Assembly: GCF_017377855.1 (NCBI RefSeq)
Contig: NZ_JAFREP010000021.1
Coordinates: 1-64,000 of the forward strand
Direction: 5' to 3'
DNA from: Acanthopleuribacter pedis
GTDB taxonomy: Bacteria; Acidobacteriota; Holophagae; Acanthopleuribacterales; Acanthopleuribacteraceae
Length of the DNA: 64,000 bases
Shown piece by piece: positions 34,768 to 46,749 of this stretch (position 1 is its first letter; each line of letters opens with the position of its first letter). Position numbers and translations under genes: made by a program. The notes beneath the pieces are model-generated. The model did no database searches and had not been told where the DNA came from. It was given only the letters and a program-made list of their open reading frames with translations.

Positions 34768-36276
34768 ATGGGTTTGTTTGAGCACCGCATCGAAACCGTT
34801 TTGCGTGAAGGCGCCACCATGCGGCCCGACAGCACCGCGCTGATTGACGGCGATACGCACTGGACCTACGCCGCTTGCGCCGCGGCCGCCCGTCAATACG
34901 CGCGCATGCTCCAACACCATGACCTGGGCTATGGAGATCGGGTCGCCCTGCTGTTGGACAAATCACGCGACACTGTTGCAGCCTTCTTTGGGGCTTGGAT
35001 CGCCGGCGGGATCGTCGTCCCCGTCAACACCGAACTCAAACAACACCAAATCGATCATATCCTCTGCGACAGCGGCGCACGGCTCTTGGTCACCACTTCA
35101 CGGAAGCTGCGGCAGCTAGACACCGCCGCCTTTGCGGGACAGGTTTTGTGCATCGACGAACCCATGGAAGAAACGCTTCCCGCGTTGACCGCGATCCCCG
35201 ACCAAGCTAATCCCGACGATCCGGCCGTGATCCTCTACACCTCCGGCTCAACCGGCAAACCCAAGGGTATTTTGGTCAGCCATCGCAACCTCTTCGCCGG
35301 CGCCCGCATTGTCGCCGGTTACCTCGGATTGCAACCCGAGGACCGCATTCTATGCGTTTTGCCCTTTAACTTCGACTACGGCCTCAACCAAATGTTGAGC
35401 GGCTTTTACACGGGCGCGCGCATCGTGCTTCACAACGGCGCCTTGCCCGCCGACATCTGTCGTGCATTGGTGGACCATCGCATCACCGTCTTCGCCGGGG
35501 TACCGCCCTTGTGGTTACAACTGATGAGCCGCTTCTCCCCGCTCAAACAAACCGCCTTGCCCGATTTACGGTTAATCACCAACTCCGGCGGCGCCTTTCC
35601 CCAAAACCTGTTGGCCGCCTACCGAGAAACCCTGCCCCATTGCCACATCGTGCTAATGTACGGCCTGACCGAGGCATTCCGCTCCAGCTATTTGCCACCG
35701 GAAGAGCTGGCGGCCCGTCCCGGCTCCATGGGGCGCGCCATTCCCCACACCCGCCTGAGCGTGGTCGACGCGGCCGGCGATCCCTGCCCCGCCGACACAC
35801 CGGGTGAATTGCTTCACCAAGGCCCCACCGTCGCGCTCGGTTATTGGAACAACGCGCGCGCCACCGCCGCCGTCTTCCGGCCCGACCCGATGGCCGACAC
35901 CGCCGGCGCGCGCGCCGTTTATTCCGGCGATGTGGTGCGCCGCGACCGCGAGGGTTGGTTCACCTTCGTCGCGCGCGCCGACCAAATGCTGAAGGTTCAG
36001 GGCTTCCGCCTCAGCCCGGAGGAAGTGGAGGAAGTCGCTTATGCCTCCAACCTGGTAACCGAAGTGATTGTTGTGCCTTTTTACGACGCCCAACAGCACT
36101 GCCGCCTGCGCCTGCACGTGGTCCCCAAGGAGGCCGCAACCTTTCAAAAGGCCGCCTTGGCCGCTTATTGCCGCCAACACATGCCCCGTTACATGGTTCC
36201 GCACGACATCGTCCTCCACCAAGCCCTACCCCGCACCGCAACGGGAAAAATTGACCGCAAACAGGTGTCCTCATGA
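34768..36276 (+). CDS. AMP-forming acid ligase / adenylation enzyme
   Basis: This 502-residue member of the ANL superfamily has the P-loop-like A3 motif ILYTSGSTGKPKG at 155-167, MYGLTEAFRSSYLPPE (A5), YSGDVVRRDREGWFTFVARAD (A7/A8) and the C-terminal lysine motif LPRTATGKIDRKQ (A10). It activates a carboxylic acid with ATP and passes it to a thiol, here most likely the acyl carrier protein encoded at 38830. As a stand-alone enzyme of ~500 residues with no condensation domain, it resembles stand-alone NRPS adenylation enzymes and acyl-ACP ligases. AGGAG precedes the ATG. It overlaps the aminotransferase by four bases and leads the cluster. Its substrate cannot be read by eye. Confidence 0.9.
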   Translation: MGLFEHRIETVLREGATMRPDSTALIDGDTHWTYAACAAAARQYARMLQHHDLGYGDRVALLLDKSRDTVAAFFGAWIAGGIVVPVNTELKQHQIDHILCDSGARLLVTTSRKLRQLDTAAFAGQVLCIDEPMEETLPALTAIPDQANPDDPAVILYTSGSTGKPKGILVSHRNLFAGARIVAGYLGLQPEDRILCVLPFNFDYGLNQMLSGFYTGARIVLHNGALPADICRALVDHRITVFAGVPPLWLQLMSRFSPLKQTALPDLRLITNSGGAFPQNLLAAYRETLPHCHIVLMYGLTEAFRSSYLPPEELAARPGSMGRAIPHTRLSVVDAAGDPCPADTPGELLHQGPTVALGYWNNARATAAVFRPDPMADTAGARAVYSGDVVRRDREGWFTFVARADQMLKVQGFRLSPEEVEEVAYASNLVTEVIVVPFYDAQQHCRLRLHVVPKEAATFQKAALAAYCRQHMPRYMVPHDIVLHQALPRTATGKIDRKQVSS

Positions 36277-37448
36277 AACGTTTCCTCTCCGACGATGTGC
36301 TGCATTACCTCGCCACCCAGGAACGATTTGAGTCCCTGCGGCTGGCCACCATCCAGCAGCACGGTCGGAATCTGTGCGACCTGGCCTATGCGAACCCCTA
36401 CGACGGGCCGGTTCCCGAGGCGATTGAGGCCATGCAAAACGCGCTGGAAACAACCCATCGGCTCAACCTGCAATACACGCCCTACGGCGGCAACACCATG
36501 ACCCGTCGTCTCATCGCCCAACACCTTTCCAAGAGCCATGGCAAACGCTTTCCCTGGCGCAACGTGGTGCTGACGCCGGGTTCCATGGCGGCGCTGAATC
36601 TGGTGTTTCGCTCGATGTTTCGCAAATGGTTCCAAAGCAAATGTTTGATCATTACCCCGTGCTGGCTTGACTACCCGCTCTACCTGACCAACCTCGGCAT
36701 TGAACCGGTCATGGTCCCGGTCGATCCGGTCACCAAAAGGCTTGACCTGAACGCAATTGAGGCCGCGCTGGACGAACGGGTCCACGGCGTCATCCTCTCG
36801 CAACCGGCCAATCCCTCCGGCCTGATTTACAATGAGGAAGAATTGCGTGGCCTCGGCGAAGTACTCAACCGCGCGCCCAATCCGCCGCTGCTGATTTCCG
36901 ACGAATGCCACCGCGGCATTATTTTCGACGATACACCTTTTGTTTCGCCCGTCACTTATTACCCCAATACCTGTGTCGCCTATTCCTTTGGCAAAAGCCT
37001 GCAAATCCAGGGTCAGCGTATTGGTTACGTCGCCGTCAACCCCGACATGGAGCGGGCCGACGAGTACGCGGTCATTCTGGAACGCCTTTGTCGCATCATG
37101 GGTTTTTGCACACCCACCGCCCTGATGCAAATCGCCATTCGCGAACTTTTGGACGCGGGACCCGACATGACCCGTCTGCAAAAACGCCGCGACGCCCTTT
37201 ACGCCGCCTTAACCGGCGCCGGCTACCAGGTCGTCAAACCCCAGTCGACCTTTTTCATGTTCCCCAAGGCGGGCGAGGCCGACGATTTCCATTTCGCACG
37301 GGAATTGGCACAACACGGTGTCTTGGTCACACCCTCCAGCTTGTTTCACTACCCCGGCCATTTCCGCGTCTCGATTACCTGTAGCGATGAAATGCTTGAG
37401 CGCGCTTTGCCGATTTTCCAACAAGTTCTCGCGGGATGTTGTTCATGA
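36273..37448 (+). CDS. PLP-dependent aminotransferase, class I/II
   Basis: This 391-residue fold-type I enzyme has YTPYGGNTMTRRLIAQHL (substrate entry), VILSQPANPSGLIYNEEEL, LLISDECHRGIIFDD and the PLP lysine Lys241 in YSFGKSLQIQGQRIGYVAVN. The length is normal for the aspartate/aromatic aminotransferase family. It overlaps both neighbours (ATGA junctions), so its product must serve the same pathway. It could make or remove an amino group on the acid activated by the ligase; the N-terminus (SDDVLHYLATQERFESLRLA) is unusual for primary-metabolism enzymes. Confidence 0.9.
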   Translation: MKRFLSDDVLHYLATQERFESLRLATIQQHGRNLCDLAYANPYDGPVPEAIEAMQNALETTHRLNLQYTPYGGNTMTRRLIAQHLSKSHGKRFPWRNVVLTPGSMAALNLVFRSMFRKWFQSKCLIITPCWLDYPLYLTNLGIEPVMVPVDPVTKRLDLNAIEAALDERVHGVILSQPANPSGLIYNEEELRGLGEVLNRAPNPPLLISDECHRGIIFDDTPFVSPVTYYPNTCVAYSFGKSLQIQGQRIGYVAVNPDMERADEYAVILERLCRIMGFCTPTALMQIAIRELLDAGPDMTRLQKRRDALYAALTGAGYQVVKPQSTFFMFPKAGEADDFHFARELAQHGVLVTPSSLFHYPGHFRVSITCSDEMLERALPIFQQVLAGCCS

Positions 37449-38773
37449 GTTTCACAACCGTCACCCCACTCGGCAAACCGCTGCCGCCCATCCTGTTACA
37501 CCAAACCCAAAAGCAACCACCGGCGGCCTTTTTTGAGGCTTGGCGGCAACAGCCGGAATTCATCAACGAAATCGACGGCCATTTTGCCACCGTGCTTGTG
37601 GACGACGACGGCACCTATCACCTGCTGCGCGATCCCCTGGGTGTCCACAAACTTTTTTTTGCGTTTGATCCCGAACGGGGTTTCGCGTGGTCGCCGCTGC
37701 TGCACGCGTTGCGGGAGGCCGGTTATCCGCCGCGCACGATTTGGTCGCTGCCTTCCGCCTGTTGCGCCCGGTTCAACCCGAGCCAACGACGCTGGTCCTT
37801 GCAACGCTATCGGGAATGGGATTACGGCGCCTGGTCGGGCGAATCCGCCACAACCATCACCGGCCGCATTCGCGCACGACTGGACCGGGTGTTTGCGCAA
37901 CTGGCCGCCGCGCTCGGGGACATTCCCGTGTGGGTTACCCTTTCAGGCGGGCTCGACAGCACCGGCATCGCCGCCATGGCACGGCGCTTTTTTAGCAAGG
38001 TTGAGGGCGTCACCTTTGCCCTTGATTTGGACCGCCGCCATGTCGCCGCCGGCGAGGATCTCCACTACGCGCGTTTGGCCGCCGACCACCTGTCCATCCC
38101 GCTCCGGGAAATCCATGTCGACGGCGACACCATGGCCGAGCAACTCAACAACGCCCTCATCCACGGCCAGGACTGGCGCGATTTTAATGTTCACTGTGCC
38201 TTGGTGAACGCCTGCATCGGCGCGCACGGCGATTTGCCCCCGGGTTCGGTTTTGCTGACCGGCGATACCATGAACGAACTTGTGGCCGACTACAGCCCCG
38301 TCCCTTTCGCCGGCCAAACCTTTTACCCCTTACCGCGTTTGAAACCGGGCCGGCTCAGACGTTTTCTGGTCAGCGGCCTCGACAGCGGCGACCGCGAGGT
38401 CGGCGTGTTCCATCATTTTGATCTGACCGCCATCCAACCCTACGCGCTTTGCGCCGATGCCTACACCGCCCTACCGGATGCGTGGCTCGCCAACGACGAC
38501 GCCAAAAGTGCGTTGGTCCGCCAAGTGATGGGCGACCTTATTCCAGCGGCGATTTACGCGCGCCCCAAGGTGCGCGCCCAAGTCGGCAACGACCAACAGC
38601 AAGGGGGCACCCTGGCCGCGATGGTGGCGCGTGGCATCAACGGCGACCACCTCAAAGAACGGTTCGCCGCCCAGCTCAATTGCGCGCCGGCCTTCCTCGA
38701 CAGTTTTTTACGCGCGGGCATTTATCGCTCACCCCTCGGCCCCGACCAAATTTGGGCCGACCCATCAGCCTGA
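37445..38773 (+). CDS. Asparagine-synthase-like amide synthetase lacking the glutaminase Cys
   Basis: The 442-residue protein starts at the ATG at 37445 (overlapping the aminotransferase stop). The N-terminal ~110 residues keep the Ntn-glutaminase shape (HFATVLVDDDGTYHLLRDPL) but the residue after Met is Ser, not the catalytic Cys. The synthetase domain has the PP-loop VTLSGGLDSTG (Ser167-Gly-Gly-Leu-Asp-Ser172). Loss of the Cys with an intact PP-loop is typical of beta-lactam synthetase, carbapenam synthetase and lasso-peptide cyclases, which form an internal amide after adenylating a carboxylate. Glutamine hydrolysis is therefore unlikely; it probably closes a ring or joins an amine made by the pathway (inference). 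Confidence 0.85.
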   Translation: MSFTTVTPLGKPLPPILLHQTQKQPPAAFFEAWRQQPEFINEIDGHFATVLVDDDGTYHLLRDPLGVHKLFFAFDPERGFAWSPLLHALREAGYPPRTIWSLPSACCARFNPSQRRWSLQRYREWDYGAWSGESATTITGRIRARLDRVFAQLAAALGDIPVWVTLSGGLDSTGIAAMARRFFSKVEGVTFALDLDRRHVAAGEDLHYARLAADHLSIPLREIHVDGDTMAEQLNNALIHGQDWRDFNVHCALVNACIGAHGDLPPGSVLLTGDTMNELVADYSPVPFAGQTFYPLPRLKPGRLRRFLVSGLDSGDREVGVFHHFDLTAIQPYALCADAYTALPDAWLANDDAKSALVRQVMGDLIPAAIYARPKVRAQVGNDQQQGGTLAAMVARGINGDHLKERFAAQLNCAPAFLDSFLRAGIYRSPLGPDQIWADPSA

Positions 38774-38829
38774 CCCGCCCCGCCCTGACCAACTTCACCC
38801 AACCATCTTTGAATAAAAGGACCCAACCG

Positions 38830-39090
38830 ATGACTGCCAACACCGAAGTCGCCGAAAAGTTAGAAAGCTACATCCGCGCGCAATTTTTTGTCGCCGACGA
38901 CGACGATTTTTTCACCCGAGACGTCCACCTGTGGAAAGAGGGGTACGTGGACAGTACCGGCGCCGTCGAGGTCATCGCCTTCCTTGAAGATGAATTCCAG
39001 ATCCGCCTACCCGACGAGGTTTTGTTTGATCCCAACTTCACCACCATCAACGGCATGGCCGACCGCGTGGCGGGCCTGATCCATGGCTGA
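38830..39090 (+). CDS. Acyl carrier protein
   Basis: The 86-residue acidic protein has the helical bundle of acyl/peptidyl carriers. The phosphopantetheine attachment serine is Ser42 in KEGYVDSTGAVEVIAFLEDE, with DST replacing the usual DSL. A short GGACC stretch precedes the ATG. It lies between the amide synthetase and the acyltransferase and overlaps the latter by eight bases. It would hold the activated intermediate as a thioester. No phosphopantetheinyl transferase is seen in the window, so a housekeeping one must serve it. Confidence 0.9.
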   Translation: MTANTEVAEKLESYIRAQFFVADDDDFFTRDVHLWKEGYVDSTGAVEVIAFLEDEFQIRLPDEVLFDPNFTTINGMADRVAGLIHG

Positions 39091-39703
39091 AGCGGCCGGC
39101 CAAGAGGCCGAACGCGCGACGGAACGCCAAACCGCGGCGCCCCCGTCGCCACAACCCGGTTTGTGGCGGGAACTGCGCGAGGCCTACGCACTCCATGAAC
39201 GCCGCCTCATGAACCCCGCTTTTTGGGCGGTGGCCAACTACCGCTTCGGCGTGTGGTCGGCGCGGCGCGGCTTCACCCCCTGGCGCAAACTCACCTCGCT
39301 GCTGTACGGCTGGTGTTTTTTCTGGATTGATTTGATTACCGGCATCGCCATCAACCGCGAGGCGGAAATCGGGCCGGCCTTCCACTTGATCCATCACGGC
39401 AACGTAAAAATTCACCCGGAAGCGCGGATCGGCGCTCGCTGCGGCATGATGCACGACGTCACCCTCGGCCTCTCACCCGGCCGCGAAGGCGCACCCGTCA
39501 TTGGCAACGATGTGTTTATCGGGGCCGGCGCAAAAATTGTCGGACCCGTGGAAATCGGCGACGGAGCCATGATTGGCGCCAATTCACTGGTGATCAACCA
39601 TGTGCCCGCCGGGGCCACCGCCCTGGGTGTCCCGGCAAGGGCAATGCCGGGCTCACGGGGCGCCCCCAAACGCCAGGTTTCATCCACAAAAACACAACAA
39701 TAA
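39083..39703 (+). CDS. Serine-acetyltransferase-like hexapeptide acyltransferase
   Basis: The 206-residue protein has a CysE-like left-handed beta-helix: AEIGPAFHLIHHGNVKIHPE, ARCGMMHDVTLGLSPGREGA, IGNDVFIGAGAKIVGPVEIG and GAMIGANSLVINHVPAGATA. The His pair region and GVPAR end are typical of serine O-acetyltransferases. The N-terminal helical part (~25-95) is present. As the last gene of the cluster it may acetylate a hydroxyl of the product, or supply O-acetylserine as a building block. It is not accompanied by cysteine synthase, which argues against a housekeeping cysE. Confidence 0.85.
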   Translation: MAEAAGQEAERATERQTAAPPSPQPGLWRELREAYALHERRLMNPAFWAVANYRFGVWSARRGFTPWRKLTSLLYGWCFFWIDLITGIAINREAEIGPAFHLIHHGNVKIHPEARIGARCGMMHDVTLGLSPGREGAPVIGNDVFIGAGAKIVGPVEIGDGAMIGANSLVINHVPAGATALGVPARAMPGSRGAPKRQVSSTKTQQ

Positions 39704-39816
39704 GGTAAGCCGAACGACCGTTTTAGGTTATGCTCCCCTACATATTCGGGACCCCTCGGTTCACCGCGAATCGGTCCCTGATGACGATCCCCGTGTCCCT
39801 TGGATGGAGCTTCTGA

Positions 39817-40752
39817 ATGCAACAAAATGAACACGAAACACCCAACCTGCGGCCCATGCGCGCGGAAGACATCGACCGCGTTTTGGAAATCATCTACGAT
39901 CACGACGAGGACGATGCCGCGACCGCCGAGTACACCTACCGCGAGTCGGGCCTTACCGATAAATTCGTGTTGGTCCACGAAGACGACATCCTCGGCACCA
40001 CCGGTTTTAACGCGGTCGAAGATACCGACCGAACCTATTGGCTTTCCTGGACCTATCTCGACGATGATTACCAGGGGAAAGGCTACGGCCGTTTGATGAT
40101 GGAAGGGTTGTTCGACATCCTGCAAGCCCGATCCGCCCGCAAAATCTTTTTGACCACCAGCGATTACCAGGACGAAGAGGACGGTGATATTTACGAAAGC
40201 GCCCGTGCCTTTTACGTTGCCCTCGGTTTTGTGGAAGAGTTGCGCCACAAGGATTTTTACGCCCCCGGCGAAACCATGATTTACTACGGCTACCGCTTCC
40301 CGGGGCTTGCCGAGGCCGAGCCCGTCTCCGAGGCCGAGCAAGCGGAAGAAAAAGAACTGGGCGAAGATGAGGAACCCCTGATTCCCGGCGCCTTGATCAC
40401 CGGTATCTCGGAAATCCCCGAAACCAAAGACGCTTACGGACTGGAATGGCGCTACACGCAAGACGGCACCTACTTCGACGCCGCCATGATCGAAAAGGTG
40501 CTCGCGAAGGCTCGTGAATGGAACGCACGCACCTTGTTCGCCAGTTTCCCCAGCGATTTGGAAGCCATCGAAGCTTTGTTGGGACCCAAGGGTTTCAAAC
40601 AACACGGCCGCCTGGTTGATTTCTTTGAGGACGGCATTGACGATTGCCATTGGCGATTCGATTTCCAATCCGCGCCCAATGGAGGCGCCGCCAAGGGCAA
40701 GCCCCATCACGGCGGGAATAAAAAACGACGCGGCAAGGGCGGCCGGCGCTAA
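39817..40752 (+). CDS. GNAT-family N-acetyltransferase, two-part
   Basis: In this 311-residue protein, residues ~10-165 are a GNAT domain with the acetyl-CoA loop DDDYQGKGYGRLMMEGL (motif A) and YVALGFVEELRHKDFY (motif B). A Glu-rich linker (~170-195) joins a second ~90-residue alpha/beta part (YFDAAMIEKVLAKAREWNAR) that looks like a degenerate GNAT half. The tail is Gly/Lys/Arg-rich (GGNKKRRGKGGRR). GGAG precedes the ATG at 39817. It stands 113 bases after the biosynthetic cluster and may or may not belong to it. The substrate is unknown. Confidence 0.85.
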   Translation: MQQNEHETPNLRPMRAEDIDRVLEIIYDHDEDDAATAEYTYRESGLTDKFVLVHEDDILGTTGFNAVEDTDRTYWLSWTYLDDDYQGKGYGRLMMEGLFDILQARSARKIFLTTSDYQDEEDGDIYESARAFYVALGFVEELRHKDFYAPGETMIYYGYRFPGLAEAEPVSEAEQAEEKELGEDEEPLIPGALITGISEIPETKDAYGLEWRYTQDGTYFDAAMIEKVLAKAREWNARTLFASFPSDLEAIEALLGPKGFKQHGRLVDFFEDGIDDCHWRFDFQSAPNGGAAKGKPHHGGNKKRRGKGGRR

Positions 40753-40972
40753 CCACAAATTCACAAAGCGCGTAGCCCCTTCCCTGCCATGAGGCAGGCT
40801 TCCCAAGGGTTCTTCGTCCGAACCCGAACCAGGCTAAAGTTCATCGCGCGGGCTCGCGATATAATCAACATGTTCTTATCCAAAAAAAGCGACCCTATTT
40901 CGCCCTAATTTCGCCTTTACGGGCGCAATGGTGTTCGCTCAATGAGAGATTCTTAAATGAGTTTGGGAGCTT

Positions 40973-41554
40973 ATGAGTCCACAGAAAGAAATTACCCAGT
41001 TGCTATACGATTGGCAAAAAGGGGATCAGCAGGCGTTTGAAGAGCTGGTTCCGATTGTGTACGAGGAACTTCGCGGTTTGTCGCGACGGTTTTTGGCGCG
41101 TGAACGCAAGGGCCACACCTTTGCCAGCTCCGATTTGGTCAACGAGGCCTACCTGCGTTTGGCCAAACAAGATCGCGCCGATTGGAAAAACCGCTCGCAT
41201 TTCTTTGGGGTCGCGGCGACCATGATGCGCCGGATCCTCATTACCCACGCGCGCGAACGCAACGCCGAGAAACGCGGCGGCGATATGGTGCGTGTCACCT
41301 TGTCCCTGAACGAGGGTGAAGGCAACGAGTTCGACGTGGAGCGTTTGCTGGCGCTGGATCAAGCCCTTGAGCTGCTCCAACAACAGGACGAGCGCAAGGC
41401 AAAGGTGGTTGAACTCAAATATTTCGGTGGCTTAACCGAGGATGAAATCGCGGAAATCATGGATGTCTCCAGTTCAACGGTGCGCAGCGATTGGCGCTTC
41501 GCCAGGGCGTTCTTGTTCAGCCGCTTGAACGCCAAAGATAACGACAAGAAGTAA
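40973..41554 (+). CDS. ECF sigma factor of the TIGR02999 type
   Basis: The 193-residue protein has the hallmarks of the acidobacterial/planctomycete extracytoplasmic sigma group: QEALAELVP-like EELVPIVYEELRGLSRRFLA, SSDLVNEAYLRLAKQD, FFGVAATMMRRILITHARER, and region 4 GGLTEDEIAEIMDVSSSTVR. The members of this group are usually encoded next to Ser/Thr kinases rather than anti-sigma factors, as here (kinase at 41977). A TATAAT hexamer at 40860-40865 could be its -10 box. It ends with a strong terminator. Confidence 0.9.
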   Translation: MSPQKEITQLLYDWQKGDQQAFEELVPIVYEELRGLSRRFLARERKGHTFASSDLVNEAYLRLAKQDRADWKNRSHFFGVAATMMRRILITHARERNAEKRGGDMVRVTLSLNEGEGNEFDVERLLALDQALELLQQQDERKAKVVELKYFGGLTEDEIAEIMDVSSSTVRSDWRFARAFLFSRLNAKDNDKK

Positions 41555-41583
41555 GCGGGGGAACTTCGATTTCTCAAGCAAAA

Positions 41584-41619
41584 AACCAAAGGCGGGCCGC
41601 GTGCCCGCCTTTGGTTTTT
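41584..41619 (+). terminator. Rho-independent terminator
   Basis: A perfect 14-bp stem AACCAAAGGCGGGC/GCCCGCCTTTGGTT is followed by a T-run, 29 bases after the sigma factor gene. Confidence 0.9.
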
Positions 41620-41620
41620 A

Positions 41621-41794
41621 CCTAAGAAGCGCGATAAGAGTGAGGGACTTTGGCTAAAGATCTGAAGCGAAATGGTTTGGAAAAAGCGGGCCGGGGTCAC
41701 GCACGACGCGCACCCGGTGGCCCTGAGCATTTTTACACGCCGTTGCAGCCCAGAGGTTTAGCCAAAATCGCCGCGAGTTATTGCGCTTCTTAGG
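41621..41794. repeat. MITE-like repeat copy B (intact)
   Basis: The 174-bp element has terminal inverted repeats CCTAAGAAGCGCGATAA and TTATTGCGCTTCTTAGG (16 of 17 match) and no reading frame. It is in the same orientation as the interrupted copy at 9260 and opposite to the copy at 55022. Confidence 0.9.
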
Positions 41795-41976
41795 TTTTAG
41801 GCAAAAGATGTATAATCAATTTTATTCTTTGGCTTTGATCACGATGAGCCGTGCTTCTTCATTTCTTTATCTGTGTTTCCGTTCATTAAGCGGGTGTGGA
41901 CGCACCCCCCCGGTTGGCAATCCCGAGGCATCCCACGGGGCAACAACCAGCCGGATTTGTCTAGCAGAAGGTTTCC

Positions 41977-44493
<2,517 letters not shown>

Positions 44494-44497
44494 CCTG

Positions 44498-44526
44498 TAA
44501 AAAAGGGAGGCTCGCGCCTCCCCTAA
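44498..44526. terminator. Bidirectional terminator between convergent genes
   Basis: The stem GGGAGGC-TCGC-GCCTCCC (44505-44522) has a T-run on the minus strand directly after it (TTTTTTACAGG) and TTTTTG 12 bases beyond on the plus strand. It lies between the kinase and the small exported protein. Confidence 0.75.
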
Positions 44527-44527
44527 A

Positions 44528-44914
44528 TTAATTTTTGTTTTTTTGTTGCTGAATGGATAGAACTAATCGGATGATATTCTCGTTTTTGCAGTTGCTCAAC
44601 TGATTAATGGCAAAAATATCCGCTTCTGGGTTATTCTGAGTGTACTCATTCAGAAACGTTTCAAAAGCGCTGGATTCCTGAATACTTCCGTCAAGCGGTG
44701 TTTGGGTAGAAACAATAGGATTAACGAGAGTTCCTTCACCACCACCTGGATTGTTGGGCCACTCGATGTCGATACCATGATCCAAATTGGGAGAGTACAT
44801 TTTTCCTACATCACCGCCGCCAGGGTTATCGGGCCACTCGGGTGGCGCTTCCTGAGACAGAGCAAAAGGGGTGAACAGTACAAAAACGAAAAGAAATAAA
44901 ACATTGCGTAACAT
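44528..44914 (-). CDS. Small exported hypothetical protein
   Basis: The 128-residue protein from the ATG at 44914 (GGAGG upstream) has a signal peptide (MLRNVLFLFVFVLFTPFALS). The mature part has two copies of the phrase EWP(D/N)NPGGG and an Asn/Gln-rich C-terminus with one cysteine. I do not recognise it. It is AT-rich like the adjacent C-terminal half of the kinase and converges on it, so both may have arrived together. Confidence 0.65.
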   Translation of the reverse strand: MLRNVLFLFVFVLFTPFALSQEAPPEWPDNPGGGDVGKMYSPNLDHGIDIEWPNNPGGGEGTLVNPIVSTQTPLDGSIQESSAFETFLNEYTQNNPEADIFAINQLSNCKNENIIRLVLSIQQQKNKN

Positions 44915-46749
44915 AACTACCTCCAAACAAGGGAGTAACGGACCAAATACGTAAGATGGGCTGAGTGTTTGAGGTAGATCTAGATCTGATCGGACGCCAA
45001 AGCGACCTATTGTCGACTCGGTTATTATACCAAAAAGACGTCATCTTGACTCTAAAAAGATGTCTTTTTTCGGTTTTTTTTGTAAGATTCCGAGTCTCAG
45101 GGGCTCACCGAGGGTTGGATCCGCGGCGAGAAGGCGTGAGGCACCGCTCGAATCCGGGTGCTGTTGTCCGAAAACACACCCTTCATCAAGACGCACCTCC
45201 GGCAACAACCGGCCAAGCAAACCGGGGTTCCCGCCACGGGACGATTTCCATGTTGATGAGACTGAAAATATCTAGATCAGGACCACTGCAAAAACGTTCA
45301 TCCAAATGAACGTGGTGGATTTACCTTGTTGGGCAAAAGGATGATTGCGCACGTTAACCGCTCTAGAATCGAATGATCTTAGCTGGGTGACGACCACTCA
45401 TGAAAATCGCGATTCTAGTCGCGTTAACGACAAGCCTCTTATTTCAAAATAATTACCGGCAAGCGAAACCCCAACCGATGGTTTGGAAACGGCGGAAATT
45501 CGTTGCACTTTATTTATTGGGGTCGAAAACGACCAGGTTCGCTCCCGCAAAACGCTCAAACGCTTGGCGTTACCGCTTTTCTAAAAACACCGTCCGCGAG
45601 TCTTCGGTCTTTTTTAAACAAAAAACCGACCCAACACCGGCCCCCCCCCGCCCATTGAGCGAAAGAAGCCAGCCCCCAAACAACAAGACCCCGGCCCTCT
45701 CCCTCGGAAGAAAGTCGGCTTTGGCCATCGGCTTGGTGGAATACCGGCTTGGGTTGTGGCGGCGTTCCTTTAACGGATGCTGTTTTTCTGAATTTTGCGT
45801 TCGGTTACGTCTCAACCATGCGTTGTTCTGTTTTTCGCATTTGATGAGGTCGGCGTAACCGCGGGATAACGGTCAGACGACTCTGTGTCCGTACCGGTGG
45901 CGCGTGGGTTCACCGTGGGTGCTCACCGCTGCTTGGGCCAACAGACTGTCGTTGGCACATTCTAAAAACATGAAAGCAGGTATGATGGCTTGAAACGTTT
46001 TCTGGTAATCAAGGTGTGTGTGCTTTTTAAATTTTTTAACCATAGCGTCCTACCTTTCCGCGACTCGCGCAGGTGCACCGCGTGCTGCTTCACAATTCAC
46101 CCTTCCAGGCGCCGGCCCAAAATCAACAGGGCCAAAAAATCGACGTAAGACCGGCAAATCTCAGTCATCACTTAAAGTTGCCACCTTATCCATAGCGCCT
46201 GAACCTGGCCTGAAACGACGTCGGTGGATTTCGGTAAAAATCCACACGCGGTGTTCACCTTGGTTTTTACCGAACCCTCGCCGATGTCTCGACTCAGGTC
46301 GGCAGGTTCGTGTTCTCACGTTTCATCAGTGTCGGCCCCCACCGACACAGTCACAAGCGGTTATCCATTTAAAAAGGTCTCAAAAAATTTCGAATGTTCG
46401 GGCGCTTGCCCACGGCCTACTTGAAAAAGGCAGACCAACTCGCGCCGACCTGCGCCACGAGCTCATTATATATAGGTCGCTTGTTCACGGCTTTCAAGCG
46501 GTTCCCCCACTTTTTCCAAGATTTATCCGCGCCGACCCCAAAACGAGCATGTCCCCCATGGGTTCACACCACGTTCCTAACACCTGTTAATTACGCGGAT
46601 TTCGCATATTTCGGAAAATCCACATTCTCTTTTCAAACTTTTGTCACATATTTACGAATACCTAGAACGGGTATCGCCTTAAGTTGCGCGTATAGAAAGT
46701 AAGGGGCGGTAAACAATCGGACCTCATTCAGACCTTTTAGGATACGCAT
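44915..46749. other. 1.8-kb stretch without a convincing gene
   Basis: Open frames here (for example 45400-45858 and 46018-46590, plus strand) lack ribosome sites and give low-complexity Arg/Pro/Ser-rich translations unlike any family. Structured spots are present. There is a terminator-like hairpin at ~45031-45073 (AAAAAGAC...GTCTTTTT). CTAGAATCG/CGATTCTAG flank ~45362-45420. Further hairpins are GTGGATTT-N6-AAATCCAC (46224-46245) and GTGTCGG-N6-CCGACAC (46329-46348). It could hold decayed genes or non-coding RNAs. Confidence 0.4.

Noticed and set aside
39412..40806. 464-codon minus-strand frame opposite the acyltransferase and GNAT genes
   Set aside because: Both plus-strand genes have recognisable families and ribosome sites.
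45400..46590. Two plus-strand frames of 152 and 190 codons in the long gap
   Set aside because: No ribosome sites, Arg/Pro/Ser-rich translations without domain-like patterns.
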